Part shown: one piece after another, positions 1-10,601 of the stretch
Layout: every line of letters begins with the position of its first letter
How positions within the stretch are numbered: position 1 is the stretch's first letter
Source: Ahaetulla prasina
Taxonomy: Eukaryota; Chordata; Lepidosauria; Squamata; Colubridae
Direction of reading: 5' to 3'
DNA length: 64,000 nt
NCBI RefSeq assembly: GCF_028640845.1
Contig: NC_080548.1
Coordinates: 13,030,814 to 13,094,813, forward strand
Notes under the pieces: generated by a model
Databases searched by the model: none
What the model saw: only the letters and a program-made list of their open reading frames with translations
What the model was told of the DNA's origin: nothing
Made by a program: the position numbers and the translations under genes

Positions 1-167
1 AGGTTACTGCAAAATTCTCATTCCTTCCTGATCAGCTGGGACTCAGGAGGCAGAAAATAGATGAGGGAGGCCCCAGTCAGAATTTTTACTACTGGTTCTC
101 CGAACTACTCAAAATTTCTGCTAACGGTTCTCCAGAACTGGTCAGAACCTGCTGAAACCCACCTCTG
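1..167 (-). mobile_element. hAT-like MITE, one end, cut by window edge
   Basis: The segment ends in a terminus (reverse complement CAGAGGTGGGTTTCAGCAGG) that recurs at 6.6, 49.75, 51.9 and 62.5 kb. Complete copies of this family carry 8-bp target duplications, so it is hAT-type. The other end lies outside the window. Strand is arbitrary because the element has no coding capacity. Confidence 0.75.
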
Positions 168-1602
168 GTGTAGCTTGTCCTAATTTTGGCACATGCTGGA
201 TGTCCATAGTAATATAAAAAAAATAAACCAATGGAATAAAATAAGGAGTTTAAATCACAATAAATTAAGTAAGACCTAACTAGCAACAACCAAGGGCTGA
301 AAGCTTGCTTGGACAAGGTGGTTTTGACTTGATTGTGTGCTGTCCATATGCGAAAGAATGGCAACCAACAGGGACCACCAACGAGAAAGGCTGTTCCTGG
401 TTTTCTTTTCACTGTGCATAAGAAACATGTGAATATTCAATTGAAACAATGCAAAGGATCCAAACAATGAAAACCAAGATCTGGACTGCAAACCTATGGG
501 CAACCACTCAATGGCAGCAAAGTGAACATGTTTTTGGGTGCTTCTTAGCTGCCCTCTAATGATTTTCCAGAGCATTGCAACCCAGATCTGGTAACCTTTA
601 AGCTTGACAGTTAGACAAAACTGAAAAGAGAGAGCTGTACGATGCGGCGAAAAGAAACAACGAGGCTCACACTCGCAAGTATCAAACAGGATACTAGCAG
701 GAATAGCGTCAAAAACCTGGGTTCTTTTTGATGCTTTTATTGCTGGCAGGTTTTTTTGTTTTGTTTTCTTGTTGTTTTTTAAAGAAAGGGGGAGGCATCT
801 GCAGGCGAGAATAATGCAAACCAATTCACCAACCACATCCTGAAAGTTTCAAAGCAGCTGAGTCATTTGCAGAAGGCTGTTTGGTCTCTCACAGACATTT
901 TGATGGTTGCAAAAGTTTTGTAGGGCTCCAGAGGCTCTGAAGCTTGTGAATCGTGGCTTGTCAGAAACAATGAAGGTTTCAGGTTGTTCCAACTGTTTTG
1001 GTGAACCAGAGATAAAATGAGGCATCGGAGGAAAAAGAATCTGGTAGAGGTGTGTGTGTGTTTATATGTGTGTGTTTCATGGCCCTCATGCAGCACAGCC
1101 CTCTGTGTGTTTACTCAAAAGCCTTTATTGAAGATTAATCCTTAGTTAAGCCTATTTAGGACTGTAGTTTAAAAAAAAAAGGACAGTTTTTCAAAAAGAT
1201 ATTTACATGAGTGTAAAAAACCAACCAACCAATAACCAACCAATCCAGCCAGGCTTCCATATGAGTGAACATGTTCACAAATAATTGCAAATAAGGAAAA
1301 TCCAATGTTTGTGGGGGAAAAGATCCATCTTTAAGGGTTTCCATTTAAGTAGATGTTCACTTTGTGCTGAGATATATTGGCTGCATTCCTGCAACACGTT
1401 TAACCTGGATACTGAATTCACCCATCTTCTCAGTCTGCAAATGCACACAGCTGAGGTCTAAGATTTTTGGGCTCAGCCTATCAAAAACCTGGAAATTGCC
1501 TGACTCAACCGTCATGCCACACCTCCTCTCTGAACAAAAGACAACCGTTCTTTACATATATGTTTGTCTTTTAAAGAAATGCAGTCCAATCATGGATGTG
1601 AT
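168..1602. other. apparently single-copy intron DNA
   Basis: I see no gene, RNA gene or recognisable repeat here apart from a short GT/TG run at about 1051-1075 and a T-rich stretch near 720-785. ORFs in this stretch have no recognisable domain and ordinary AT-rich composition. Confidence 0.5.
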
Positions 1603-2217
1603 TGTTGTGACCCAGGCCCAAGTAGGTAGTAGGAAACTCAGTCAGTGTAAAAACAAACAAACTTTATTAGAACAGCTGAGAATTACTTCATTGTCAGCGT
1701 AGTTCAACTAAATTAAAGCAAATTCCTCCCAACACAAATTCCTCAGTCCTATCACCAACCTTGGTCCAATTAGGCAAACTGCCAAAGCCTTTCTTGGCAA
1801 AAGTTCTGAAGACGCTGATACAAAATAAATGCAACAAGATGAAGCTATCAACGTCGTTTTCTGGCAAAAAACCCAAACGCCATTACTGGTCTTTTGAGCC
1901 TTATGGGACGGGCCAATCATCTCTTGGCCTTACTCCCGAGTCGTCCTCTCTGCTTGAGCTGCTCTTGCCTTCTGGCAGCTCTTCTCATGCGTGCATTAGG
2001 AACAGGGTCCTCCTGTTCCTCTGCCTCACTACTGTCAGACTCTGGAGGCTCTGGAGTCCGCACATCACACCCCGATGGCCCTGGCCCCACCTCAGCCTCT
2101 GACACAGAGCCCTCATCTGGGCCTTCCCCAACCTCCAGGACTGACCCACGCTCTTCCTCAGCCTCATTGCTGTCCGAGTCCATTGCCAGATCCCCAGGCT
2201 GCTGGCGGACCACAACA
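1603..2217 (-). mobile_element. solo LTR, family A (coding-like U3)
   Basis: Reading the minus strand, the element begins TGTTGTGG and ends CACAACA, like the copy at 20426-20984, which has a 5-bp target duplication. An AATAAA-type poly(A) signal lies near the end. The 5' part (about 2215-1925) is coding-like: acidic Ser/Glu/Pro-rich residues followed by the basic motif NARMRRAARRQEQ. No target duplication is visible, since the right flank is a GGAA array. No internal gag/pol region adjoins, so this is a solo LTR or fragment. Family assignment (Ty3/Gypsy-like or ERV-like) cannot be settled from the LTR alone. Confidence 0.75.
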
Positions 2218-2301
2218 GAAGGAAGGAAGGAAGGAAGGAAGGAAGGAAGGAAGGAAGGAAGGAAGGAAGGAAGGAAGGAAGGAAGGAAGGAAGGAAGGAA
2301 G
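2218..2301 (+). repeat. (GGAA)n microsatellite
   Basis: An uninterrupted GGAA/GAAG tetranucleotide array directly abuts the LTR terminus. It explains the poly-KEGR and poly-LPSF reading frames here, which are not proteins. Confidence 0.98.
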
Positions 2302-3455
2302 GGCAAGCTGTATCTTTTTCAGTGCAGTACAATACAAAAAAAGAATGACAACCTCAACCATTTGCTTTACATTTTTGAATATTTCAAGCCATTTCTATAC
2401 AACAAAATCCTCAGACATGTTGGGACTATAACTCCCATTATCCTCAACCATTTTAGGATATGATGATAGCTGGTACAAAGCTGGGGAAGTGTCAGGCTGC
2501 CTCTGATTATATTTAGGAAAGAATATATCTTGACTTCATTTGCAAATAAAGAAAAGTACTTTTACTAAATACATCATAATTGCAGCAGTATAAAGTTGGA
2601 TCTGAGACAAAATATGGCTAACATTCCATATCCCCCCATTAATCCCTCCTCTCCTCAGGAGGTTCTTCCTCTGGTCTCTAGCTGTTAATCATCTCAGGAA
2701 TGTTGTGTCTGTTGAAAAACCTGCGCTCTAACATTCTTGCTGATTTCAACCGTTAATCACCCCTCCCTTTCTGTTATGTCAGACAACACTCTTAAAGGAC
2801 CCTCTTCCCTTACCATGAATAGGACAGTAATACATCTTACATCCTTAAACTATTTTACATTACACAAAGAACCCATTACATTCTAACTATTGAATATAAA
2901 TTGTACAAAAATATGTGAGGATTGGAGTGGAGGCTGACAGGAAGACTGAAACTCCGTTTGCTGGCCAAGTGATTCCATCGGTTCATCCTTCTGTCTTAGT
3001 GTTATATTTAGAACAAAGAAAAATTATTTTTATCTTCTTGTTTCCCCACAATAGTTGACCATGTGACTTTCAAAGTGTTTAGAACAAAATCAATAGTAAA
3101 GCATCAGAACAGAACTTGTGAACTTCAACTCCCAGAGTCCCTAAGTCTTAAAGGAACCAGGGTTGGAGTCCCCTAATTTAAAACAACCCCAAAGAGAAGG
3201 GGGGGGGGGAAAGACAGAACCATCCCCCACACCAAGGTGTTGTTGGAAACACACACACAAATGGACAGGCTAAGCCTGGCATCCAAAGATCATCATTTTG
3301 ACAGAGCTTGGAATTTGTTTTACAAGCTAGTTTGGTAGCTGGAGTTGTTTCCAATTGTCTTCTCTCCATGCAACCTTCTTGGAGAGAAAACCTTCTCATG
3401 AAGTTGTCAAGGGAGAACAAGTTTGTTTGCCTCGGAGAAGTCAAAAAAAAATTCA
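2302..3455. other. single-copy DNA with a decayed MITE half
   Basis: Mostly unrecognised sequence. About 3115-3165 resembles one arm of the CAGGGGTCTCC palindromic MITE family (words such as CTTCAACTCCCAGAGTCCC), without termini. A G9 run is present near 3200. No gene seen. Confidence 0.45.
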
Positions 3456-3573
3456 GCATAACATAACATAACATAACATAACATAACATAACATAACATA
3501 ACATAACATAACATAACATAACATAACATAACATAACATAACATAACATAACATAACATAACATAACATAACA
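3456..3573 (+). repeat. (ACATA)n pentanucleotide microsatellite
   Basis: About 23 tandem copies of the pentamer lie exactly at the 3' end of an antisense CR1 element. Read on the CR1 sense strand the unit is (TATGT)n. It produces the meaningless MLCYV repeat reading frame. Confidence 0.98.
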
Positions 3574-3948
3574 ACAGAATTGGAAGGGACCTTGGAGGCC
3601 TTCTAGTCCAACCCCCTGCCCAGGCAGGAAACCCTACACCATCTCAGTCAGATGGTTATCCAACATTTTCTTAAAAATTTCCAGTGTTGGAGCATTCATA
3701 ACTTCTGAAGGCAAGTCGTTCCACTTATTAATTGTTCTAACTGTCAGGAAATTTCTCCTTAGTTCTAAGTTGCTTCTCTCCTTGATCAGTTTCCACCTGT
3801 TGCTTCTTGTTCTACCCTCAGGTGCTTTGGAGAACAGCCCGACTCCCTCTTCTTTGTGGCAGCCCCTGAGATATTGGAACACAGCTATCATGTCTCCCCT
3901 AGTCCTTCTTTTTGTTAATAAGAGACAGACATCCCAGTTTTGAAACAC
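3574..3948 (-). mobile_element. CR1 LINE, 3' end fragment
   Basis: The minus-strand translation (about 3948-3634) contains the CR1 reverse-transcriptase C-terminus: [40 protein letters not shown]. After the stop comes the short 3' UTR (CCAAGGTCCCTTCCAA-type) and then the pentamer array. The copy is 5'-truncated, as usual for CR1, and non-functional. Confidence 0.93.
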
Positions 3949-4116
3949 TGCCCGAAAAAAACATCGTTAGAGTCACCAAATCATCAAGATTTGACTTGAG
4001 GATAACTTTTTAAATTGGCAAACTAGAGATAGTATCGAACTTATGCGAACCACTTGCAATCTAAGGATGATAAATTGCTTGCAAAAAAAAAGAATTGGGA
4101 TAAACTCATATAAAGC

Positions 4117-4172
4117 AAAGCTGGCTGAGGAATTCTGGGAGTTGAAGTCCACATGTCTTAAAGTCACCAAAG
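4117..4172. mobile_element. decayed palindromic MITE arm
   Basis: A single arm of the CAGGGGTCTCC family (GAATTCTGGGAGTTGAAGTCC core). The other arm is missing. Confidence 0.6.
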
Positions 4173-4422
4173 AGAACATTTGTTGAATTTTATGAGATTT
4201 GTGAATATTGACCAAGCACTTAAGAGGAAAGGGGAGCCCTCAGTCTTTAAGACACTTAAAGGTTTCTTGCATTCACTTAGGCTGGCTGGAGGGAGTCTTA
4301 GCAATGACCTATCAAGATTTTGGAAGGATGCTTTGATTGGGAGCCACACAGGATTGGTTATAAGATGGGCGGCTGTGTAAACATTTTAAATAAATAAAAT
4401 AAATTCTAGGTTAGATTTAAAG

Positions 4423-4935
4423 CAGGGGTGTCAAACTCAAGGCCCAGGAGCCGGATCTGGCCTGTGGGGTACTTAGATCTGGCCCGTAGAAATAGCAAAG
4501 GACCGGCCCATGGTGATGCGACATGTGATGCGACACCCAGAAAAATACGGCATCCTTCACTTAATCCTCCAGGGAAAGATTGAAAGCAAACAAAGTCCAG
4601 GCAGAAGAAGAACATCATGGCTTCAAAACCTAAGAGAGTGGCTTGGACAAAACTCAGCAGCACTTTTTCATGCGGCTGTTGACAAAAACAGGATTGCCAA
4701 CGTGAGGGGCCCTCCCCTCCCCTCCCCAGCTCCGTTTTCACTGGCAGAGGGTTGCAGGAGGCCATCCCAGCCGAAAATGGTGCTCGGAAGCCCGTTTTCA
4801 CTGGCAGAGCGCTTGGGCCACCACAGGCGCCCCCCCCAACATGAGTGACATCATGCTGGCCACACCCACCCTGCCCCCCCAAGGTCAGACACAACCCTGA
4901 TGGGGCCCTCCATGAAATTGAGTTTGACGCTCCTG
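4423..4935 (+). mobile_element. hAT element (Charlie-like ends), non-autonomous
   Basis: The termini are CAGGGGTGTCAAACTCAA and the reverse complement of CAGGAGCGTCAAACTCAA. They are flanked on both sides by the 8-bp direct repeat ATTTAAAG (4415-4422 and 4936-4943). This size of target duplication and the CAG...CTG ends define a hAT superfamily insertion. The 513-bp body has no transposase; its ORFs show no ZnF-BED or hATC motif. Confidence 0.92.
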
Positions 4936-4943
4936 ATTTAAAG

Positions 4944-5350
4944 CATCCCGACTGTTGCTCGTGAAGCCTTGTTGCATGCATGACGGGTAGCCATGTTTGC
5001 TGACATCGCAGGCCAAATCAGGACCATCTGCTTTATCTGTTTCAAATTGTCCGTGTCGTTTCCCGCCCCTCACCCCCACCCCCGCCGCCGCCTCCCTAAA
5101 TGTGTGCTGAACCACCATGGTGGAGGCCACAAAGGCGTTGCTTCTCATCTGTTTCTGAATGGCTTCTAGACAGGCCTTAAATCTTCTTCCTTTTCCCCTC
5201 TGCAAAATCATGCCATCCAAGCAATTGCTTACAGTTCCATTGGAAGATGTTTTGTTGTGACATTCTTATTTTGGCAAGGGGAGGGGAGAAGGGGAAGGAA
5301 GAGAGGCAGTGGCAGGACGACTTTGAGATGTTCTGAGTTCTTACAGGTCT
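4944..5350. other. single-copy intron DNA
   Basis: No gene or recognisable repeat. There is a GC-rich C/CCG patch near 5065-5095. Confidence 0.45.
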
Positions 5351-5365
5351 AACATAACATAACAT
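5351..5365 (+). repeat. short (ACATA)3 CR1 tail
   Basis: Three copies of the same pentamer as at 3456-3573, again exactly at the 3' end of an antisense CR1. It is probably a short or young stage of the tail array. Confidence 0.8.
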
Positions 5366-5895
5366 CAGAGTTGGAAGGGACCTTGGAGGCCTTCTAGTCC
5401 AACCCCCTGCCCAGGCAGGAAACCCTACACCATCTCAGTCAGATGGTTATCCAACATTTTCTTAAAAATTTCCAGTGTTGGAGCATTCACAACTTCTGCA
5501 GGCAAGTCGTTCCACATTAATTGTACTAACTGTCAGGAAATTTCTCCTTAGTTCTAAGTTGCTTCTTTCTTTGACCAGTTTCCACCCATTGCTTCTTGTT
5601 CTACCCTCAGGTGCTTTGGTGAACAGCCTGACTCCCTCTTCTTTGTGGCAGCCCCTAAGATATTGGAACACAGCTATCATGTCTCCCCTAGTCCTTCTTT
5701 TTGTTAAACTAGACATACCCAGTTCCTGCAACCGTTCTTCATATGTTTTATCCTCCAGTCCCCTAATCATCTTTGTTGCTCTTCTCTGCACTCTTTCTAG
5801 AGTCTCAACATCTTTTTTACATCGTGGCGACCAAAACTGGATGCAATATTCTAAGTGTGGCCTTACCAAGGCATTATAAAGTGGCACTAATACTT
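5366..5895 (-). mobile_element. CR1 LINE, 3' fragment
   Basis: Minus-strand translation reads [18 protein letters not shown], then [23 protein letters not shown] and [16 protein letters not shown], the classic CR1 reverse-transcriptase C-terminus. It is longer than the copy at 3.6 kb and the frame is open through most of its length, but truncated at the 5' side near 5895. It is not expected to be active. Confidence 0.94.
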
Positions 5896-6045
5896 CACAC
5901 ACACGTCTATACGTGTGTGTTTCTCGGTCTGTCTGTGTGTGTGCGTACATGCCGGCACACAACTTAAAGTTCATTTCCCTCCTTTTCTGCAAAGCCTGCT
6001 TGGCTGAAATGGTTACAACCACAAACTTTGACAATATAATCGGTG

Positions 6046-6290
6046 AATTTATTTATTTATTATTTAGATTTTTATACCGCCCTTCTCCCGAAGGACTCAG
6101 GGCGGTGTACAGCCAGATTAAAACAGAACAATATACAAATTAAAACCATAGTTAAAATAACGTATTCTATAAATGGCCAAAAATTAAAACCGTCAAATTT
6201 GACCCATAAATAAAATACACCAGTTAAAATTATTAAAATTTAAAAAAAATTAGAAATTTAGAATATTAAAAATTAAGCCAGTCTTAAATA
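6046..6290 (-). mobile_element. L2-like LINE 3' UTR/tail
   Basis: A minus-strand tail with the hairpin-like core ACCGCCCTGAGTCCTTCGGG next to AATAAATAAA-type simple sequence. The same tail follows the L2-like ORF at 24.9-25.6 kb and is shared by SINEs elsewhere in the window. Confidence 0.7.
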
Positions 6291-6295
6291 TCAAC

Positions 6296-6541
6296 AGCAA
6301 TAGCCCTTAGACTTATATACAGCTTCGTAATGCTTTTACAGCCCTCTCTAAGCGGTTTACAGAGTCAGCATTTCCCCCCCACCTCGAGCAATCTGGGCCC
6401 TCAGTTTACCCACCTCGGAAGGATGGAAGGCCGAGTCAACCTTGAGCCTGGTGGGATTTGAACTGCCGAACTGCTGGCAGCCGGCAGTCAGCTGAAGTAG
6501 CCTGCGGTACTGCACTCTAACCACTGCGCTACCTCGGCTCT
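6296..6541 (-). mobile_element. tRNA-derived SINE
   Basis: Read on the minus strand, the head GAGCCGAGGTAGCGCAGTGG contains an A-box-like region, and TTCAAATCCCACCAG gives a B box, as in RNA polymerase III promoters. The 3' part includes CTAAGCGGTTTACA in reverse and short AGCAATAGC units. A second copy lies at 12.34-12.57 kb. It is a retroposon, not a tRNA gene: no intact cloverleaf or anticodon arm is evident. Confidence 0.8.
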
Positions 6542-6597
6542 TATCTGTTGAATCTTGGGGGATCAAGGCCAGAAATTCACAGAGGGCACAATTGTTC

Positions 6598-6905
6598 CAG
6601 TGGTGGGTTTCAAATTTTTTTTACTACTGTTTCTGTGAGTGTGGCTTGGTAAGCGTGACATGGCTTGGTGGGCATGGCTTGGTGGGCGTGGCAGGGGAAG
6701 GATAGTGTAAAATCCCCATTCCCACCCCACTCCAGGGGAAGGTTACTGCAAAATCCCCATTTTATCCCCATCAGCTGGGACTTGGGAGGCAGAGAATAGA
6801 TGGGGGCGGGGCCAGTCAGAATTTTTACTACTGGTTCCCCGAATTACTCAAAATTTCCACTACTGGTTCTCCAGAACTAGTCAGAACCTGCTGAAATCAT
6901 CCCAT
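6598..6905 (+). mobile_element. hAT-like MITE (CAGTGGTGGGTTTC family), decayed
   Basis: Starts CAGTGGTGGGTTTCAAA and contains the family's GGTTACTGCAAAATCCCC and GAACTACTCAAAATTTCC-type segments. The right end is mutated and no target duplication can be read. Confidence 0.75.
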
Positions 6906-7113
6906 CTATCATCCCATCATTAGAATTGTAATGAGGTGATGAGAGGCCGATCAATTTCCATCCAGGTTTCGCACAAGTATCAGCCTTTGGTCAAGCTGTA
7001 GGGCACAATTAAGAAAACAGGCACCCTGCTAGCCAACGAGACATGGGCAGGTTGGAACAGAATGGCTGTGTCTGTGTGTATTTTTTATAAAGTGGGAATT
7101 GTGACGTCGTATA

Positions 7114-7491
7114 GAGGGAGTCCTCGACTTACGACCATGACTGAGTCCACAATTTTAGTTGCTCAGCAAAGAAGTTGTTAAGCCAGCTTTGCCCCATTTT
7201 GCCAACTTTTCTTGCCCTGGTTGTTAAGTGAATCACGTCCGTTGTTAAATGAATCTGGCTTCCTCGTTGACTACTTGTCTAAAGGTCACAAAAAGTGATC
7301 ACATGACCCCAGGACCCTGCTACTGTCATAAATACACGCCGGTTGCAAAGCGTCCAAATTTGGTTCATATGACCAAGGGAATGTTGCAGTGGAAATGGAA
7401 TGCGTGGGAAATGGTCGTAAGTCACTTTCTTCAGTGCGGCAGTAACTTCAAACGGTCACTAAGTGAATGGTTATAAGTCAAGGACTGCCTG
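7114..7491 (+). mobile_element. TA-flanked MITE, Tigger/pogo-like
   Basis: The inverted termini (GAGTCCTCGACTTACGACC at left; TAAGTCAAGGACTGCCTG at right) are each flanked by TA. The internal sequence has diagnostic words such as GTTGTTAAGTGAATC and TGATCACATGACCCC. TA duplication plus pogo/Tigger-like termini suggest a Tc1/mariner-superfamily non-autonomous element. The family call is an inference from the ends. Confidence 0.75.
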
Positions 7492-7713
7492 TAGGCATTC
7501 TATCATCCTCTTCCTCTGGCATGGGGAACAGGGATGGACAAAGGGATGGACAAAGTCTAAGCATCTCGGACATGAAGACTATCGGTTCTTTATGAAGCTA
7601 TTTTAAGAGGTTTCTACTGATGAAGCATAGCCGGGTTGTGCACTATTTATAATTGTTGTTTCTATTTTTGATGTTTAGATGTGTGAGACTCATTGCTTAT
7701 GAAACCCAGAGGG

Positions 7714-7781
7714 CAACACACACACACACAAACACACACGCACACACACACAAACACACACGCACACACACACACACACGG
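7714..7781 (+). repeat. (CA)n microsatellite
   Basis: An imperfect CA repeat with AACACACACG interruptions. Confidence 0.97.
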
Positions 7782-7835
7782 ACTGGTGAGCATGGGAGAC
7801 ATTTCAGAGGAAACAGGGAAATAAAACTTTTAGAT

Positions 7836-7956
7836 CAGGGGTCTCCAACCTTGGCAACTTTAAGCCTGGAGGACTTCAACTCCCAGCTTTGCTGGCTGGG
7901 GAATTCTGAGAGTTGAAGTCCGCCAGGCTTAAAGTTGCCAAGGTTGGAGACCCCTG
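7836..7956. mobile_element. palindromic hAT MITE (CAGGGGTCTCC family)
   Basis: Nearly perfect inverted arms of about 55 bp (CAGGGGTCTCCAACCTTGGC ... GGAGACCCCTG) around a short loop. Flanked by the direct repeat TTTTAGAT at 7828-7835 and 7957-7964. The element has no coding capacity. The right copy of the duplication is also the left flank of the next element. Confidence 0.93.
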
Positions 7957-7964
7957 TTTTAGAT

Positions 7965-8100
7965 CATGGATGTCTAATCTTGGCCGCTTTAAGAGTTGTG
8001 GGCTTCAGCTCCCAGAATTCCCCAACCAGCCATGCTGGCTGAGGAATTCTGGGAGTTGAAGTCCCTGACTCTTAAAAGTAACCAAGGTTGGACATTTTTG
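7965..8100. mobile_element. second palindromic hAT MITE, abutting the first
   Basis: A more diverged copy of the same family (CATGGATGTCTAATCTTGG ... CCAAGGTTGGACATTTTTG). Its left flank is the TTTTAGAT shared with the previous element; its right flank is CTTTAGAT (8101-8108). The tandem pair therefore uses one 8-bp target word three times. Confidence 0.85.
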
Positions 8101-8515
8101 CTTTAGATAGATTAGAAGAGACTTCAAAACTTGCTCAGTGAATCTCCGTGGCTACAAACCCAGAGGACAGTAAAATTGAGGAATTGAAATTAAAATGTGT
8201 GTGTGGGGGGGTGGGTTTAAAATTAGAGGTGGAGCGGGCTAATAGATGGTTACACTGGCGGAGTAAACCACGAAATTTTGCCCTCAGATGCTGCATGTAA
8301 AACAGATTACATGCGATGTCCCTTTGCAAAAAGCGATTTCACTCCCAACTTTGGGATTCATATTTGACCAGCTTTAGCCTTGTTGTACATGCTACAATTG
8401 CTGAAACTTTCTTCCATGCTGATGAAGGAAAAGGAGAGATGAAAATTTAATTCAAAAATTAAATCAAACCATGATTTGAAAAAAAAAAACACAGCTCTGC
8501 AGAGGATGGGAAATA

Positions 8516-8881
8516 TAGTCCTTGACTTACGACCCCAATTGAGCTCAGAATTGAGGTTGCTAAGTGAGAAATTTCTTAAATAGTTATTTTCCCCCTTCTT
8601 CTTGTCACGTTTGTGAATTGAATCACTGTACTTGTTAAATCAGTAGCATGGTTGTTAAGTGAATCTAGCTTCCCCATTGACTTTGCTTGGCAGAAGGTCG
8701 CAAAAGTCAATCATGTGACCCCGGGACACTGCAACCGTCATAAATATGAATGTAAATCACGTGACCATGGGGAGGGTGCAACAGTCATAAGTGTGAAAAG
8801 TGGTCATAAGTCACTTTTTTTCAGTACTGTGGTAACTTCGAACGGTCACTAAATGAACCGTTGTAAGTCAAGGACTACCTG
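8516..8881 (+). mobile_element. TA-flanked Tigger-like MITE
   Basis: Same family as 7114-7491: starts TAGTCCTTGACTTACGACC and ends GTAAGTCAAGGACTACCTG followed by TA. The internal CATGTGACCCCGGGACACTG and AAGTGTGAAAAGTGGTCATA-type words match the other copies. Confidence 0.78.
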
Positions 8882-8971
8882 TAGTGATATACAGCCTCAC
8901 CCTCCTCTAGTTTACTGTGTTCACCGTTTTCAACTTCAGAGTTTCCTCAACTTTCCTCCAGTGCAGGAGGG

Positions 8972-9530
8972 TGTTGTGGTCCGTCAGCAGCCTACAGAGC
9001 TGGCAACGGAGTCGGACAGCGATGAGGCTGAGGTGAGGCCAGGGCCATCGGGAAGTGAGGTGCGGACTCCGGAGCCTCCAGAGACTGATAGTAGTGAGGC
9101 AGAGGAACAGGAGGAGCCTGTTCCTAATGCACGCATGAGAAGAGCTGCCAGAAGGCAAGAGCAGCTCAAGCAGAGAGGACAACTCGAGAGAGTAGGGCCA
9201 AGAGATGATTGGCCCCTCCCATAAGGCTTAAAAAAGACCAGCAATGGCATTTGGGCTTTGCCGGAAAACAATGTTGTAGCTGCGTCTTCTGCTCCCTCTT
9301 CTGCTTTGTATACGTCTTTATTTTTGTAGCTTCTGGACGTTTGCCAAGAAGGGCCTTTGGCAGTTTGCCTAATTGGACTAAGGTTTGTTAGATAACTGAG
9401 CAATTTGTGTTGGGAGGCATTTGTTTTACTTTGAGTTGAACGACGCTGGGAATGAAGTAATTCCCAGCTGTTCGAATAAAGTTTGTTTTTCCACGGACTA
9501 AGTTTATTACTACCTACTGAAACACCGGTG
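8972..9530 (+). mobile_element. LTR family A, plus-strand copy
   Basis: Begins TGTTGTGGTCCGTCAGCAGC. The U3 part (to 9224) is open and coding-like, with an acidic SDSDEAE/SSEAEEQEEP region and then the basic NARMRRAARRQEQ motif and a stop. Immediately after come an inverted CCAAT box (ATTGG at about 9209), CCCCTCCC, and TTAAAAA as a TATA-like element, then an AATAAA signal at about 9475. The 3' end is truncated where it meets an inverted copy. Confidence 0.78.
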
Positions 9531-9800
9531 CTGGTCTGTTTTAAGACTTATGGGAGGTGCCAATCATCTCTTGGCCCTACTCTTTCGAGTTGTCCTCTCT
9601 GCTTGAGCTGCTCTTGCCTTCTGGCAGCTCTTCTCATGCATGCATTAGGAATAGGCTCCTCCTGTTCCTCTGCCTCACTACTATCAGTCTCTGGAGGCTC
9701 TGGAGTCTGCACCTCACTCGCTGATGGCCCTGGCCTCACCTCAGCCTCATCGCTGCCTGACTCCGTTGCCAGCTCCATAGGCTGCTGACGGACCACAACA
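9531..9800 (-). mobile_element. LTR family A, inverted 5' part
   Basis: Minus-strand copy of the U3 segment (terminus TGTTGTGGTCCGTCAGCAGC at 9800), fused head-on to the plus-strand LTR about 270 bp past that copy's promoter region. The two U3 arms, about 250 bp each, form an inverted repeat with a spacer of about 300 bp. The same acidic/basic reading frame is open in this copy. Confidence 0.75.
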
Positions 9801-9940
9801 ATTAAGATGAGTGGACTTCAACTCCCAGAATTTCCTAGCCAGCAATGCAGGAAAATACTGTAACTCCATAATGTTGAAAAGGTTCCAATGCATCTCTCTG
9901 AAAATTGGATAAAAATCTAGTGGTACATTTTGTTGTAGGG

Positions 9941-10091
9941 CAGGGGTGTCCAAACTTGGTCCCTTTAAGACTTGTGGACTTCAACTCCCAGAGTCCCTCA
10001 GCCAGCAAAGCTCACTACTAGCAAAGCTGGCTGAGGGACTCTGGGAGTTGAAGTCCACAAGTCTTAAAGGGACCAAGTTTGGACACCCCTG
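9941..10091. mobile_element. palindromic hAT MITE
   Basis: Ends CAGGGGTGTCCAAACTTGG / CCAAGTTTGGACACCCCTG, flanked by TTGTAGGG on both sides (9933-9940, 10092-10099). The arms are nearly perfect over more than 60 bp. Confidence 0.93.
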
Positions 10092-10099
10092 TTGTAGGG

Positions 10100-10601
10100 T
10101 AAGACTCAACGTTGCCTGTTTCATCGGTTTCTTGGCTTCACTTTTCCATGAGGGGAAAACAGCTGTAGAATCATCTGGTTTTGGGGGGGGGAGGGTTAGA
10201 AGAGAGAAAATCCAGTTCTGATGAATGAAAACCCCAGAAGTTTAATGAAGCAATTAGAACGTCAAATATACAGATTTATATATAGGATGTTAAGGGAACC
10301 AGGAAACCCTATATGTATCTGAGCGAAGCGGGAGGGGAAGGGGGGGGAGGGAAGAAGACGCACGAACAACCGCAATCTCTCGAAAACAGTCAGTGTGAAA
10401 CCAATGACTAATATTCCCTGAGTGTAATTTCAGTTCACCATGATGATATTTGCTTCTGAAACTTTGCTAAAGAAAGGGTTACAGGCCTGCACGAATGGCT
10501 CATAACCGCTCCCGAAGGAAAGGTTGGAAACGAGTCAGGTTACTAAAAGTGGAGGGAGGCAGAGATAACTCGGCCTATAAAATGGACACCAGCCCTTATA
10601 T
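10100..10601. other. single-copy DNA with G-rich runs
   Basis: No gene recognised. G-rich stretches at about 10183-10196 and 10328-10350 (runs of 4-9 G) could form G-quadruplexes, but nothing else supports a function. Confidence 0.4.

Noticed and set aside
3456..3573. CRISPR-like regular array (also the other pentamer arrays and the 41-bp array)
   Set aside because: Repeats are contiguous without unique spacers and the sequence is vertebrate.
6296..6541. tRNA gene (also 12.3, 54.9, 58.9 and 60.7 kb)
   Set aside because: Pol III A and B box-like sequences are present, but there is no intact anticodon arm or acceptor pairing, and each is followed by SINE body and tail.
9483..9788. Pro/Ser/Cys-rich ORF (RALGTGSSCSSASLL-like frames, several copies)
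   Set aside because: It is the antisense frame of the LTR U3 region; the sense frame with acidic and basic blocks explains the conservation better.
10328..10350. G-quadruplex regulatory element
   Set aside because: G runs are present but there is no gene or promoter signal nearby; reported only as composition.
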